11,963 nucleotides of DNA from Candidatus Saccharibacteria bacterium UBA7683 (GCA_002482925.1 DLGX01000040.1:1-11963), one strand, 5' to 3'; positions 6,082 through 11,765 are shown, counted from the first letter of the stretch. The notes: generated from the letters alone by a model not told the origin. Made by a program: numbers and translations.

Positions 6082-6651
6082 CTAATTTTTGGTTAAGCCT
6101 TTTAGCTTTAGAAGTCCAAATGGATAACCTTTAAGATCGAGTTCGCTCGTTTTAGCACCAAGTTCTTTCACAACCTCGTGAAGATGAACTCGAGCTGCTT
6201 CAACATCGGTAAGATCGCCTTTGTATTCCACCTCTAAGTACTCCCCTAGCTCTTCTACGGCATCAAGGCTTACTTCTGTATCCAGGTAAGACCAGGCTCG
6301 TCTGGTCTTCTTTACTTCTATAAGTTTTTTAAAATCTAATGCTTTCAAAATAAGACTGAGTTGTTCATACGATTCCACACCCGTCTCAAATTCTATGCAG
6401 TGGGTTTTAATACTCTGATCACGTGGCTGCCAGTCTTTGTAGTTTATTTGGGCCTTGTCTTTTTCTACACGAACTCTAAGCCACTCAGAAATATTGTCTT
6501 CATTTTCAAGAAAGTCTCTATTTGGCGCATTGTAGTACACGTCGTGTTGAAACGACTCATATTTGAACTCCGCATTTTGTGAAAGAAAATCAACAACTTC
6601 TTTTGTATTACTTAGCTTAAACTTTAATTCAATCTCGATATTTTTGCTCAT
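6082..6651 (-). CDS. CYTH domain protein (class IV adenylate cyclase/triphosphatase-like)
   Basis: The 189-aa protein opens with the CYTH hallmark ExExK as EIELK (E6, E8, K10), the metal-binding signature of the triphosphate tunnel fold. Other expected tunnel residues are visible: R59 and R61 in WLRVRVEK, K72 in INYKDW, acidic strand IEFET (86-90), KKTRRAW (114-120), and VSLDAVEELGEYLEVE (127-142). Family members hydrolyse or cyclise triphosphorylated substrates (thiamine triphosphate, inorganic triphosphate, or ATP to cAMP); the sequence does not decide which. It is cytoplasmic. It precedes prs on the same strand. The start has no SD, and TAGACT (6663-6658) ends 6 nt before the ATG, so a leaderless mRNA is likely. 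Confidence 0.85.
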   Translation of the reverse strand: MSKNIEIELKFKLSNTKEVVDFLSQNAEFKYESFQHDVYYNAPNRDFLENEDNISEWLRVRVEKDKAQINYKDWQPRDQSIKTHCIEFETGVESYEQLSLILKALDFKKLIEVKKTRRAWSYLDTEVSLDAVEELGEYLEVEYKGDLTDVEAARVHLHEVVKELGAKTSELDLKGYPFGLLKLKGLTKN

Positions 6652-6657
6652 AAGAAC

Positions 6658-6663
6658 AGTCTA
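6658..6663 (-). promoter_or_regulatory. Leaderless-type -10 box of the CYTH gene
   Basis: TAGACT on the minus strand is followed by GTTCTT and the ATG. The -35 at 17 nt (TTTCTC) is weak. Confidence 0.4.
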
Positions 6664-6692
6664 CCTAAATTAGTGGCAAAGAGAAACTGGCA

Positions 6693-6723
6693 TAGAACTC
6701 GTGCCTAGAAATTGAGTTCTAGG
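6693..6723. repeat. Two mutually exclusive inverted repeats between divergent genes
   Basis: TAGAACTC (6693-6700) matches GAGTTCTA (6714-6721) over 8 bp. CCTAGAA (6704-6710) matches TTCTAGG (6717-6723) over 7 bp with a 6-nt loop. The right arms overlap, so only one hairpin can form at a time; as DNA this is three related half-sites. Confidence 0.5.
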
Positions 6724-6756
6724 ATCAGTGAGTGCAGTATACATCTCTATAGCTTC

Positions 6757-6785
6757 TTGGAGACAGCTACTTCATTATGTAAAAT
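6757..6785 (+). promoter_or_regulatory. Leaderless-type promoter of the OmdA-like gene
   Basis: TTGGAG (6757-6762), a 17-nt spacer and TAAAAT (6780-6785) lie 6 nt before the ATG at 6792. The GGAG at 6786-6789 is too close to the ATG to serve as an SD. Confidence 0.5.
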
Positions 6786-6791
6786 GGAGCT

Positions 6792-7079
6792 ATGAATATT
6801 AAAATCTCTGAAGGCGTTGTACACAAACTACCGGCAGATCTGCGAAAATCAATTACTTCTGACAAAAAAGTAATTGATTTGTGGGAAGATATTACTCCAC
6901 TTGCTCGCAATGAATGGATTTGCTGGGTTGAAAACGCAAAGATGATTGAAACTCGAAAACGAAGAATTGAACAAACAAATTCTAAGTTGCGGGGCGGCAA
7001 GCGCCGACCCTGCTGTTGGGTGGGCTGTATGCACCGAGACAAAGTACTCGCGAGTATGTCCTATTCCAAGAATAAATAG
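6792..7079 (+). CDS. YdeI/OmpD-associated (OmdA-like, bacteriocin-protection) family protein
   Basis: The 95-aa protein carries the C-terminal OmdA/YdeI signature. This is a VHKLPADLRKSI segment, then a helix with 'W-E-D-x-x-P-L-A-R-x-E-W-x-x-W-V-E-x-A-K', then ETRKRRIEQTNSKLRGGKRRP. Family members are annotated as bacteriocin-protection or OmpD-associated proteins from homology; their biochemistry is poorly known. Here only that domain is present, followed by a Cys-rich tail (CCWVGCMHR) whose three Cys and one His could bind metal (inference). It is cytoplasmic and has no signal peptide. It converges on heliorhodopsin, with 28 bp between the stop codons. Confidence 0.75.
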   Translation: MNIKISEGVVHKLPADLRKSITSDKKVIDLWEDITPLARNEWICWVENAKMIETRKRRIEQTNSKLRGGKRRPCCWVGCMHRDKVLASMSYSKNK

Positions 7080-7093
7080 TCTATTCTATTCTT
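7068..7093. terminator. A/T-rich hairpin between convergent genes
   Basis: AAGAATAAATA (7068-7078) pairs with TATTCTATTCTT (7082-7093) apart from one bulged C, around GTC. It overlaps the stop of the OmdA-like gene and sits just downstream of the heliorhodopsin stop. No T-tract follows on either side, so it is only a weak terminator candidate. Confidence 0.3.
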
Positions 7094-7107
7094 CAAGTAG
7101 ATATACC

Positions 7108-7872
7108 TCAGGGGCGAAGAGTACCAGCAAACACTTGCCATGCAAGTAAGGATTTAGCCACTAGGCTAAGAATTATGTAGGTTCGTTCACCAAATAAATA
7201 GTTCTTCCAAGGGCCGATCTTTTTATATTGTAAGACCATGTTAATTGCAAAACAGTTGAAGAATATAAAGATTGAAACAAAAATCCAATACACAAAGGTT
7301 GGAGCTCCACTGCCTTTGTTGTTAGAAAGTGCAAAATAGAACACTACTGCTATCCACGGAACTATCCCCGCTAAACATCCTACCCAGTAACTGAGCCAGT
7401 TCGTTTTTTTAGTTGTTTGATTATGCACTTCCATAACTAGGCCAAGAAGGTTCATAATTGCGACCAGCGCGAAGACCATCACAAGGCTTACAAAATCGTA
7501 CATTCCAATCAGTAGCGAAATGGCAACCATCATAATGCTGGCGGAGATTGAATATTCTATCCACCGAGCTTTATTAATACCTTTTTCTAGATTTCTATTG
7601 TAGGTTTTGTTATACACCGTAGCGATAATTAGGTGCGCAGCTGCTGAAATAAAAAGGAATCCTGCTATTAGTAGTGGTAGCGAGATATTAAACAATTGTG
7701 CAGTGGCTGGATTTAATTGCTGAGTTGTTTCGTCGAAACGAAGATAGCTTCCGCTAATTGGCAAACTAAAACCCTTGCTAAGAACCAGCAGTGCTATACC
7801 TTGAACCGCATGAAGCCCAGCCATAACCAGATTAAATTTACGAAGTCCATTTGTTGTAATTTTTTTACTCAT
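7108..7872 (-). CDS. Heliorhodopsin
   Basis: The 254-aa, seven-helix protein matches heliorhodopsins end to end. Helices lie at about 12-32, 60-86, 104-124, 127-148, 160-182, 192-214 and 229-250. The retinal Schiff-base lysine is K240 in the signature SLVAKSLLAWQVFAGTLRP (236-254), and the counterion is E106 in WIEYSIS. His21 and His80 match the paired histidines of the family's internal hydration pocket. Heliorhodopsins are light-sensing rhodopsins with inverted topology (N-terminus inside) and slow photocycles; most do not pump ions and their output partners are largely unknown. Retinal must come from elsewhere, as no synthesis gene is in the window. The gene has no SD and TATAGT ends 6 nt before the ATG. 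It sits 92 bp downstream of the Ig-like surface protein gene, same strand. Confidence 0.95.
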   Translation of the reverse strand: MSKKITTNGLRKFNLVMAGLHAVQGIALLVLSKGFSLPISGSYLRFDETTQQLNPATAQLFNISLPLLIAGFLFISAAAHLIIATVYNKTYNRNLEKGINKARWIEYSISASIMMVAISLLIGMYDFVSLVMVFALVAIMNLLGLVMEVHNQTTKKTNWLSYWVGCLAGIVPWIAVVFYFALSNNKGSGAPTFVYWIFVSIFIFFNCFAINMVLQYKKIGPWKNYLFGERTYIILSLVAKSLLAWQVFAGTLRP

Positions 7873-7878
7873 ATTTGA

Positions 7879-7884
7879 ACTATA
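7879..7884 (-). promoter_or_regulatory. Leaderless-type -10 box of heliorhodopsin
   Basis: TATAGT on the minus strand is followed by TCAAAT and the ATG. The -35 position at 17 nt reads GCAACA (7907-7902), a partial match. Confidence 0.5.
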
Positions 7885-7964
7885 GCATAAAAACTATGTG
7901 TTGTTGCAGAGCATGAAAGCTTGCTTGTTTGGACTTCTAAATTTTGAAGCGCAAGACTTATCAG

Positions 7965-9368
7965 CTAGCTTAGTTTACGACGCAAGAAGTAGGTTGTTGA
8001 CAACGCACCAGTTCCAATAAGTGTGAGTACGGTAGCAAAAATAGCACCTGCATTCACGCCGGTGCTTGCAAGCGATGAAGCGACAGTACTCGTATTAGCA
8101 CTACTCGTCGCTGAAACCTGTGCAACACGGAGTGCGGCCCCGGAAGGATCTCTGATAACCGCGTCTTGGTTGCCGTCATCATCAAATACAGTACCATCTG
8201 TAATTTCATACTCTGTCATGAAAATAACATCACCACCAATAAGCACCCCTAACGGCTGATAGCCCGGTATTTCACGGTAACTTCCATCATTCATCCATTT
8301 TCGTACACTATAAAGTTCGCTACCCTCTACGCCATAGTAGTAGAGTCGAATGCGCGCCGTATCACCTGCATTCGCACAGTGGATCCAAAACGAAGCGAGT
8401 CCCATGGGATAGTCGTATTCTAGATCTGGCATCTGTGAGGATTCACTACCAATCTGAAAATTTTCGATTCTTTCACAATTGGTTTCTAGTACGGCGTATG
8501 CAGAAGTAATTGGGTTCATGTATGAATAAATGTTAGCTTGCTGAATATCGGCTATCCCGTCATCATTTGCGTCTCCGTTATTAGGGCCCGCTTCTTCAAC
8601 TGAATCGAGGCTTCCATCAGAATCAGTATCTACAAGTGCTGTATTAACTGTGACATTAGTAGCAATTGCACTAGCAGCGGTGCCGCCAGCGGCACTTTGG
8701 TATGAAAGAACTACTGTATATGCCCCGTCAGGAATTGTATTTTGCGAAGCCGAGAGAATTGGTGCACCTGTAGCCATGATATCGGTAGGATTAATCGAAT
8801 AATCATATGGGCCAACGGCTGGGCTTGCCACCTGTAAATCAATTGTTATTGTACTGGTGCCAACAAAAGTAAGGTGAATACTACCCGCAAGTGGATTTTC
8901 GCCAAGAGCAAAATCAACCGGAATTGTTCCGTACGTGGCATTACTTGCCGGTGCATCCATGAATGGTACAGCAGTAGCAGCAGCACTGACCACAATATCA
9001 AAGGTATCGGTAACCGTACCTCCATTGCCATCATCAGCGATCACATCAATTGATACGGTTCCAATATGAGCGTTCAATGGCGTACCGCTAAAAGTTCGGG
9101 TGACGGGATCAAAGCTCAACCACGCAGGCAAAGCCCCACCGCCGGTGAGTTGTGCCGAGTAAGTAAGTGAATCGCCAACATCGCTATCATTAAATGTATT
9201 GGCTGCGAACTGAAAGTTAAAGGCGGCGTTCGCGGTGGCATTTTGATTGGGAATTGCATTAGCTATGGTAGGCTGTGCCGCCCAAACAGGTACAAAGTTC
9301 CATACTAGTGCAGCTGCTGTAACAAAAAATAGCATTCCGAGAAACAACTTCAATTTAAATTGACTCAC
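7965..9368 (-). CDS. LASTG-anchored surface protein with Ig-like (He_PIG/cadherin-like) and Ca-binding segments
   Basis: The 467-aa protein starts at GTG with GAGGAG 5 nt upstream. The signal peptide ends near residue 30 (VPVWA). Residues 33-129 are a putative-Ig/dystroglycan-cadherin-like domain (IPNQNATANAAFNFQF, LTYSAQLTGGGALPAWLSFDP, TRTFSGTP, DDGNGGTVTDTFDIVV). Residues 132-243 look like a second beta-sandwich. DTDSDGSLDSVEEAG and DANDDGIADIQQ (247-277) are thrombospondin-3/dockerin-like calcium loops. Residues 285-415, ending DGTVFDDDGNQDAVIRDPSGAA, resemble the 'choice-of-anchor' group U domain that precedes diverse sorting signals. LASTG (433-437), a membrane helix and RRKLS complete a sortase signal. 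Role: wall-displayed, probably adhesive or structural. No enzyme motif is seen. Confidence 0.85.
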   Translation of the reverse strand: MSQFKLKLFLGMLFFVTAAALVWNFVPVWAAQPTIANAIPNQNATANAAFNFQFAANTFNDSDVGDSLTYSAQLTGGGALPAWLSFDPVTRTFSGTPLNAHIGTVSIDVIADDGNGGTVTDTFDIVVSAAATAVPFMDAPASNATYGTIPVDFALGENPLAGSIHLTFVGTSTITIDLQVASPAVGPYDYSINPTDIMATGAPILSASQNTIPDGAYTVVLSYQSAAGGTAASAIATNVTVNTALVDTDSDGSLDSVEEAGPNNGDANDDGIADIQQANIYSYMNPITSAYAVLETNCERIENFQIGSESSQMPDLEYDYPMGLASFWIHCANAGDTARIRLYYYGVEGSELYSVRKWMNDGSYREIPGYQPLGVLIGGDVIFMTEYEITDGTVFDDDGNQDAVIRDPSGAALRVAQVSATSSANTSTVASSLASTGVNAGAIFATVLTLIGTGALSTTYFLRRKLS

Positions 9369-9385
9369 ATGTACTCCTCAACCCA

Positions 9386-9413
9386 TTAGTGCTTATGGCT
9401 AGCATACCACTAA
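9386..9413. promoter_or_regulatory. Dyad over the -10 of the Ig-like surface gene
   Basis: TTAGTG (9386-9391) with CACTAA (9408-9413), and inner TATG (9394-9397) with CATA (9403-9406), form an imperfect dyad. It covers the candidate -10, a natural repressor position. Confidence 0.45.
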
Positions 9414-9430
9414 GTGTTCAATGGTGTCGA
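9401..9430 (-). promoter_or_regulatory. Candidate promoter of the Ig-like surface gene
   Basis: TCGACA (9430-9425), an 18-nt spacer and TATGCT (9406-9401) read on the minus strand. They predict a leader of about 25 nt that contains the GAGGAG RBS, unlike the leaderless genes nearby. Confidence 0.45.
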
Positions 9431-9458
9431 CATCATCATTTACGAATTTCTACACAAA

Positions 9459-9492
9459 CAAAAACAGAGCCAATACGTATGCTCTGTTTTTG
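9459..9492 (-). terminator. Strong intrinsic terminator after the 52-aa gene
   Basis: CAAAAACAGAGC (9459-9470) and GCTCTGTTTTTG (9481-9492) pair over 12 bp around a 10-nt loop. On the minus strand the GC-rich part is followed by a T-rich run. It starts 12 bp past the stop codon of the 52-aa gene. The flanking A-run would also allow function on the plus strand. Confidence 0.8.
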
Positions 9493-9504
9493 TGGTTGCC
9501 TACA

Positions 9505-9663
9505 CTAAACTCGTGCAAGTATCCAGATAGCGCCTGCGACAGCTAGCAGGAAGAGACCTAGTCCAACTGGTGATCCCCAGCTGAACCATGAACCCCAAGA
9601 ACGCCAATGCTTCTTGGACCTCTCATACCAGTCTATCTGTTCTTTTTCTGTCATTTTAGACAT
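9505..9663 (-). CDS. Small Trp-rich single-pass membrane protein (52 aa)
   Basis: This short gene has all the marks of a real one: AAGGAG 7 nt before the ATG, a strong terminator after the stop, and a 21-bp palindrome upstream. The protein begins MSKMTEKEQIDWYERSKKHW, a charged cytoplasmic-type segment. A Trp-rich amphipathic stretch (RSWGSWFSWGS, about 21-31) and one membrane helix (about 33-50, VGLGLFLLAVAGAIWILA) follow, and it ends RV. Six tryptophans in 52 residues is unusual. No family is recognised. Possible roles are a membrane-complex subunit or a stress-induced membrane peptide; the toxin-like appearance (small, hydrophobic, tightly regulated) is only suggestive. Confidence 0.75.
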   Translation of the reverse strand: MSKMTEKEQIDWYERSKKHWRSWGSWFSWGSPVGLGLFLLAVAGAIWILARV

Positions 9664-9682
9664 ACAACGACTCCTTATTGTG

Positions 9683-9703
9683 TTAATAGAGAGTCTCTAT
9701 TAA
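9683..9703. promoter_or_regulatory. Perfect 21-bp palindrome upstream of the 52-aa gene
   Basis: TTAATAGAGA and TCTCTATTAA flank a single central G. The element lies 6 bp upstream of the AAGGAG RBS. This is an ideal operator position, or an RNA hairpin that could affect RBS access. Confidence 0.6.
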
Positions 9704-9774
9704 GATGTGTGCCAGTAAATAGTTGTTCTTAGAGACAAAGAGCTATTTGTTATTCTGGACTTATCAACAATAAT

Positions 9775-9784
9775 AGTATAGCAA
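9775..9784 (-). promoter_or_regulatory. Possible extended -10 upstream of the 52-aa gene
   Basis: TGCTATACT on the minus strand is a TG-n-TATACT box. It would give a leader of about 100 nt including the 21-bp palindrome. No -35 was recognised. The rest of 9664-9839 holds no gene that I can support. Confidence 0.35.
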
Positions 9785-9839
9785 AGAATTTATGAGTACG
9801 AATACTTACCAGACTTTAGTTCAACAAACAGGTGAAGTA

Positions 9840-10109
9840 TTACTTGTCTGAGTAGTTCTTGGCTACATGTCCTGCATTGATTCCATTGACTAAATTAGTG
9901 AACCCTTTTTGCTTAAGAATCTGTATGGAAGCATTGGAGCGACTGCCTGTTCTACAGTACACAATCAGCTCAGTGTCTCTATCTAGGTTTTCGAGTGCTG
10001 ACGAACCGGAAATTAAATCAGCTGGCGGAATATTCAGTGCGCCTTCGACATGACCCGATTCGTATTCAAATTGTTCACGTACATCAATAATCACTCGTTT
10101 TTTACTCAT
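9840..10109 (-). CDS. Single-domain rhodanese-like sulfurtransferase
   Basis: The 89-aa protein is one rhodanese domain. It has the CDC25-like start IIDVREQFEYESGHVEGALNIPP, then the active-site loop CRTGSRS (52-58) with catalytic Cys52 and basic residues as in thiosulfate sulfurtransferases, and the closing GFTNLVNGINAG. Length is close to GlpE/PspE-type enzymes. The catalytic Cys would carry a persulfide and pass sulfur to cyanide, thiols or a protein acceptor in the cytoplasm; the acceptor is unknown. No SD is present. The extended -10 TGATATACT ends 7 nt before the ATG, predicting a leaderless mRNA. It diverges from the DUF2975 gene. Confidence 0.9.
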   Translation of the reverse strand: MSKKRVIIDVREQFEYESGHVEGALNIPPADLISGSSALENLDRDTELIVYCRTGSRSNASIQILKQKGFTNLVNGINAGHVAKNYSDK

Positions 10110-10116
10110 AGTGATG

Positions 10117-10125
10117 AGTATATCA
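10117..10125 (-). promoter_or_regulatory. Leaderless extended -10 promoter of the rhodanese gene
   Basis: TGATATACT (10125-10117) reads on the minus strand and is followed by CATCACT and the ATG. The TG-n extension probably compensates for the poor -35. Confidence 0.6.
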
Positions 10126-10185
10126 AAAAAAATCTAGTAGCATGAATGCTTGCTGGATTCTAGTTCAGCTATGTTGTAATGCATC

Positions 10186-10215
10186 TTTAACAACAAAAAT
10201 ATATTGTTAAACAAT
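10186..10215. promoter_or_regulatory. Triple half-site operator over the DUF2975-XRE promoter
   Basis: TTTAACAA (10186-10193) and TTGTTAAA (10204-10211) are perfect inverse arms 10 nt apart. The second arm also belongs to ATTGTT-A-AACAAT (10203-10215). It includes the -35 box, so a bound dimer would block transcription. The XRE protein encoded by the same operon is the obvious candidate for autoregulation. Confidence 0.55.
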
Positions 10216-10232
10216 AAATTCTGTGATATAAC
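10204..10232 (+). promoter_or_regulatory. Leaderless extended -10 promoter of the DUF2975-XRE operon
   Basis: TTGTTA (10204-10209), a 17-nt spacer and TATAAC (10227-10232) with TG at 10224-10225 lie 7 nt before the ATG at 10240. The in-frame TTG at 10204 is part of the -35 box and is therefore not the start codon. Confidence 0.7.
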
Positions 10233-10239
10233 TGATCGT

Positions 10240-10749
10240 ATGAAAAATACGATTGCAAATTTCGAGGTTCGTGGGACAACTATATTTTTAAGAATAGCCA
10301 TACTGGGTGCTGCTACTATCATAGCGCTTCTGTCGCTTTGGGCAGCTTCAGATGTATATATACACTGGGCAGAAAATTCGCCAGAGGTTGCATTCTGGAC
10401 ATATCCGTTAATACTGGTTATTTCCGCGAGCGCGGCTACATTCTGCGTGGCTGTCTTTCAGATATGGAAGCTACTAAATTTGATCGATCGGAACAAAGCA
10501 TTTACTAACTCATCCGTGAAAACCATGAAGAACGTTAAGTATTGCGGATTCATCATAAGCGCTCTGTTCGCAAACTTGATGCCATTGGTCTTTCACGCTG
10601 CCCAGAACGAAGACGCTCCAGGGATGATACTGATATTCGGTGCGATATTTGTGGGTATTCCATTTGTTATAGCGGTATTCGCGGGCGTTGCGCAGCGACT
10701 ATTTCAGAACGCCATAGACATCAAGAAAGAAAATGACCTAACGGTCTAA
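10240..10749 (+). CDS. DUF2975 four-helix membrane protein
   Basis: The 169-aa protein has four membrane segments (about 12-36, 51-76, 99-120, 128-150) and the family signature around LIDRNKAFTNSSVKTMKNVKYC and the C-terminus AIDIKKENDLTV. DUF2975 proteins are typically encoded next to a small XRE regulator related to Bacillus YozG, as here, 10 bp upstream of it. Their role is unknown; membrane-linked sensing that controls the partner regulator is a reasonable inference. I start at the ATG at 10240 and not at the TTG at 10204, because a promoter with the right spacing overlaps the extra 12 codons. Confidence 0.85.
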   Translation: MKNTIANFEVRGTTIFLRIAILGAATIIALLSLWAASDVYIHWAENSPEVAFWTYPLILVISASAATFCVAVFQIWKLLNLIDRNKAFTNSSVKTMKNVKYCGFIISALFANLMPLVFHAAQNEDAPGMILIFGAIFVGIPFVIAVFAGVAQRLFQNAIDIKKENDLTV

Positions 10750-10759
10750 TGTAGGTATT

Positions 10760-10960
10760 ATGGCAATTATTATAAACATTGATGTTATGCTGGCTAAACG
10801 AAAAATGAGCGTTACTGAGCTTGCCGAAAAAGTTGGTATTACTATGGCAAACATTTCAATATTAAAAAACGGTAAAGCGAAAGCGATTCGCTTCTCAACA
10901 TTAACCGCTATTTGTAAGGCTCTTGATTGTCAGCCCGGGGATATTCTTGAATATAAATAA
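10760..10960 (+). CDS. XRE/Cro-CI-type helix-turn-helix regulator (YozG-like)
   Basis: The 66-aa protein is a single HTH_26/Cro-CI domain. It has a short beta start (MAIIINIDVMLAKRKMS), the helix-turn-helix VTELAEKVGITMANISILKNGKAKAIRFSTLTAICKAL, and the typical end DCQPGDILEYK. It would bind DNA as a dimer in the cytoplasm. It is the second gene of the DUF2975 operon, with 10 bp between stop and ATG and a poor RBS, so translation may be coupled. The likely target is the dyad at 10186-10215 over its own promoter (inference). Confidence 0.9.
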   Translation: MAIIINIDVMLAKRKMSVTELAEKVGITMANISILKNGKAKAIRFSTLTAICKALDCQPGDILEYK

Positions 10961-11036
10961 ATATTTAGGCGTCGTTCGCTAACTGAGTGGTTTTGTTTTT
11001 CTGACTTTTATTGGCTCCGCTCTTAGGTCACTGACT

Positions 11037-11330
11037 TTATATAAATTTAGTGATGAGCAATGTGACTATAAAAATTATGTACGTGGCCAATGCTACATAC
11101 GCTAAAATCTCCGACCACTTATCCCCCCTCTTTATCGCCCACCGAAAACTTGCCCCTGCTATTAGAAGCCAGCATAAGCTATGTCCATACCTAAGAATCA
11201 TCTCTTGAAATCCGCTAACGGCTGACACTTCTTCCGGTATGACTTTGAAATAGATTACCGCTACTACCAATGCAGCCAGTGAGCCAGTGAAACCAAGAAA
11301 TCTATGGTGTTTTTCAAAATATCTTTTCAT
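11037..11330 (-). CDS. Small three-helix membrane protein of unknown function
   Basis: I place the start at the ATG at 11330 (97 aa), 6 nt after a consensus TATAAT. The longer in-frame version from 11390 would begin inside a terminator hairpin and lacks an RBS. Membrane segments lie at about 11-28, 43-62 and 75-93, with a basic, His-containing N-terminus (MKRYFEKHHRF) and a charged loop FRWAIKRGDKWSE between helices 2 and 3. No family is recognised; the size and layout resemble many small integral membrane proteins of unknown role. It converges with the XRE gene; the 76 bp between them show no clear terminator. Confidence 0.7.
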   Translation of the reverse strand: MKRYFEKHHRFLGFTGSLAALVVAVIYFKVIPEEVSAVSGFQEMILRYGHSLCWLLIAGASFRWAIKRGDKWSEILAYVALATYIIFIVTLLITKFI

Positions 11331-11336
11331 ATGTTG

Positions 11337-11342
11337 ATTATA
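11337..11342 (-). promoter_or_regulatory. Consensus leaderless -10 for the three-helix protein
   Basis: TATAAT on the minus strand is followed by CAACAT and the ATG at 11330. No matching -35 was found at 16-18 nt. Confidence 0.5.
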
Positions 11343-11348
11343 TATTAA

Positions 11349-11385
11349 AAGAAGTCCTGTAGCGTGAACGCTTACTAGACTTCTT
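11349..11385 (-). terminator. Intrinsic terminator after the Dabb gene
   Basis: AAGAAGTC (11349-11356) pairs with GACTTCTT (11378-11385). An inner stem GTAGCG/CGCTTAC with one bulge closes on a 4-nt loop. On the minus strand the hairpin runs into TTTTAAT, about 50 nt after the Dabb stop codon. Confidence 0.65.
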
Positions 11386-11433
11386 ATCATATATACTATT
11401 GGCTCCCGCTAATGGACGCTCTTCGCAACAATA

Positions 11434-11748
11434 TTATGCTTCAGGAACGACAGTATCAATCGCCATCCAATCGGATACTTTTGGAGTTAGTTCAATAACT
11501 TTCTCGTGCACTTCTGAACTGCCATGAGCTTGCAACGCTTCAAGACTTGGAAAGATTCCATCCTGCAATAAATGGGCGCGACGATCTTTAAAGGTTTCAG
11601 GAATATGTTTAGTGACAACCCAATCAGTTACCCCAAGTTCATCCACTAAGTATTGACCCATTTTGTTTAAACGATCGACAACTTCTTCAATTTGTTCATT
11701 TGTTGCTGTTTTATAGAACGTAAAAACAACTGTATGGCGTATTTTCAT
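11434..11748 (-). CDS. Dabb (stress-responsive alpha/beta-barrel) domain protein
   Basis: The 104-aa protein opens with the Dabb signature IRHTVVFTFYKTATNEQIEEVVDRLNKM. A ferredoxin-like dimeric alpha/beta-barrel pattern follows: GVTDWVVTKHIPETF, then AHLLQDGIFPSLEALQAHGSSEVHEKVI, then VSDWMAIDTVV. Dabb proteins are cytoplasmic dimers; some are stress-induced, some are cyclases or monooxygenase-like, and most have no known activity. The His of HTVVF is typical; no catalytic role can be assigned here. The extended -10 TGATACTAT ends 6 nt before the ATG and there is no SD, so the mRNA is probably leaderless. Confidence 0.85.
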   Translation of the reverse strand: MKIRHTVVFTFYKTATNEQIEEVVDRLNKMGQYLVDELGVTDWVVTKHIPETFKDRRAHLLQDGIFPSLEALQAHGSSEVHEKVIELTPKVSDWMAIDTVVPEA

Positions 11749-11754
11749 TACTTT

Positions 11755-11763
11755 ATAGTATCA
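11755..11763 (-). promoter_or_regulatory. Leaderless extended -10 promoter of the Dabb gene
   Basis: TGATACTAT (11763-11755) on the minus strand is followed by AAAGTA and the ATG at 11748. Confidence 0.6.
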
Positions 11764-11765
11764 AA

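Noticed and set aside
6767..7042. Minus-strand ORF opposite the OmdA-like gene
   Set aside because: The plus strand encodes a recognisable family motif; the antisense product has no recognisable features.
7045..7056. 12-bp palindrome TACTCGCGAGTA
   Set aside because: It lies inside the OmdA-like coding region and could be chance; no regulatory context was seen.
9792..9851. Plus-strand 19-codon ORF starting ATGAGTACG with TATAGC upstream
   Set aside because: It is too short, unfamiliar, and overlaps the rhodanese 3' end; no supporting terminator or RBS.
10961..11036. Search for a terminator between the convergent XRE and three-helix genes
   Set aside because: Only short direct repeats (CTGACTTT) and T-runs were found; no stable hairpin.
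11331..11390. N-terminal 20-residue extension of the three-helix membrane protein
   Set aside because: It overlaps the Dabb terminator hairpin and a TATAAT box that places transcription start near 11330.
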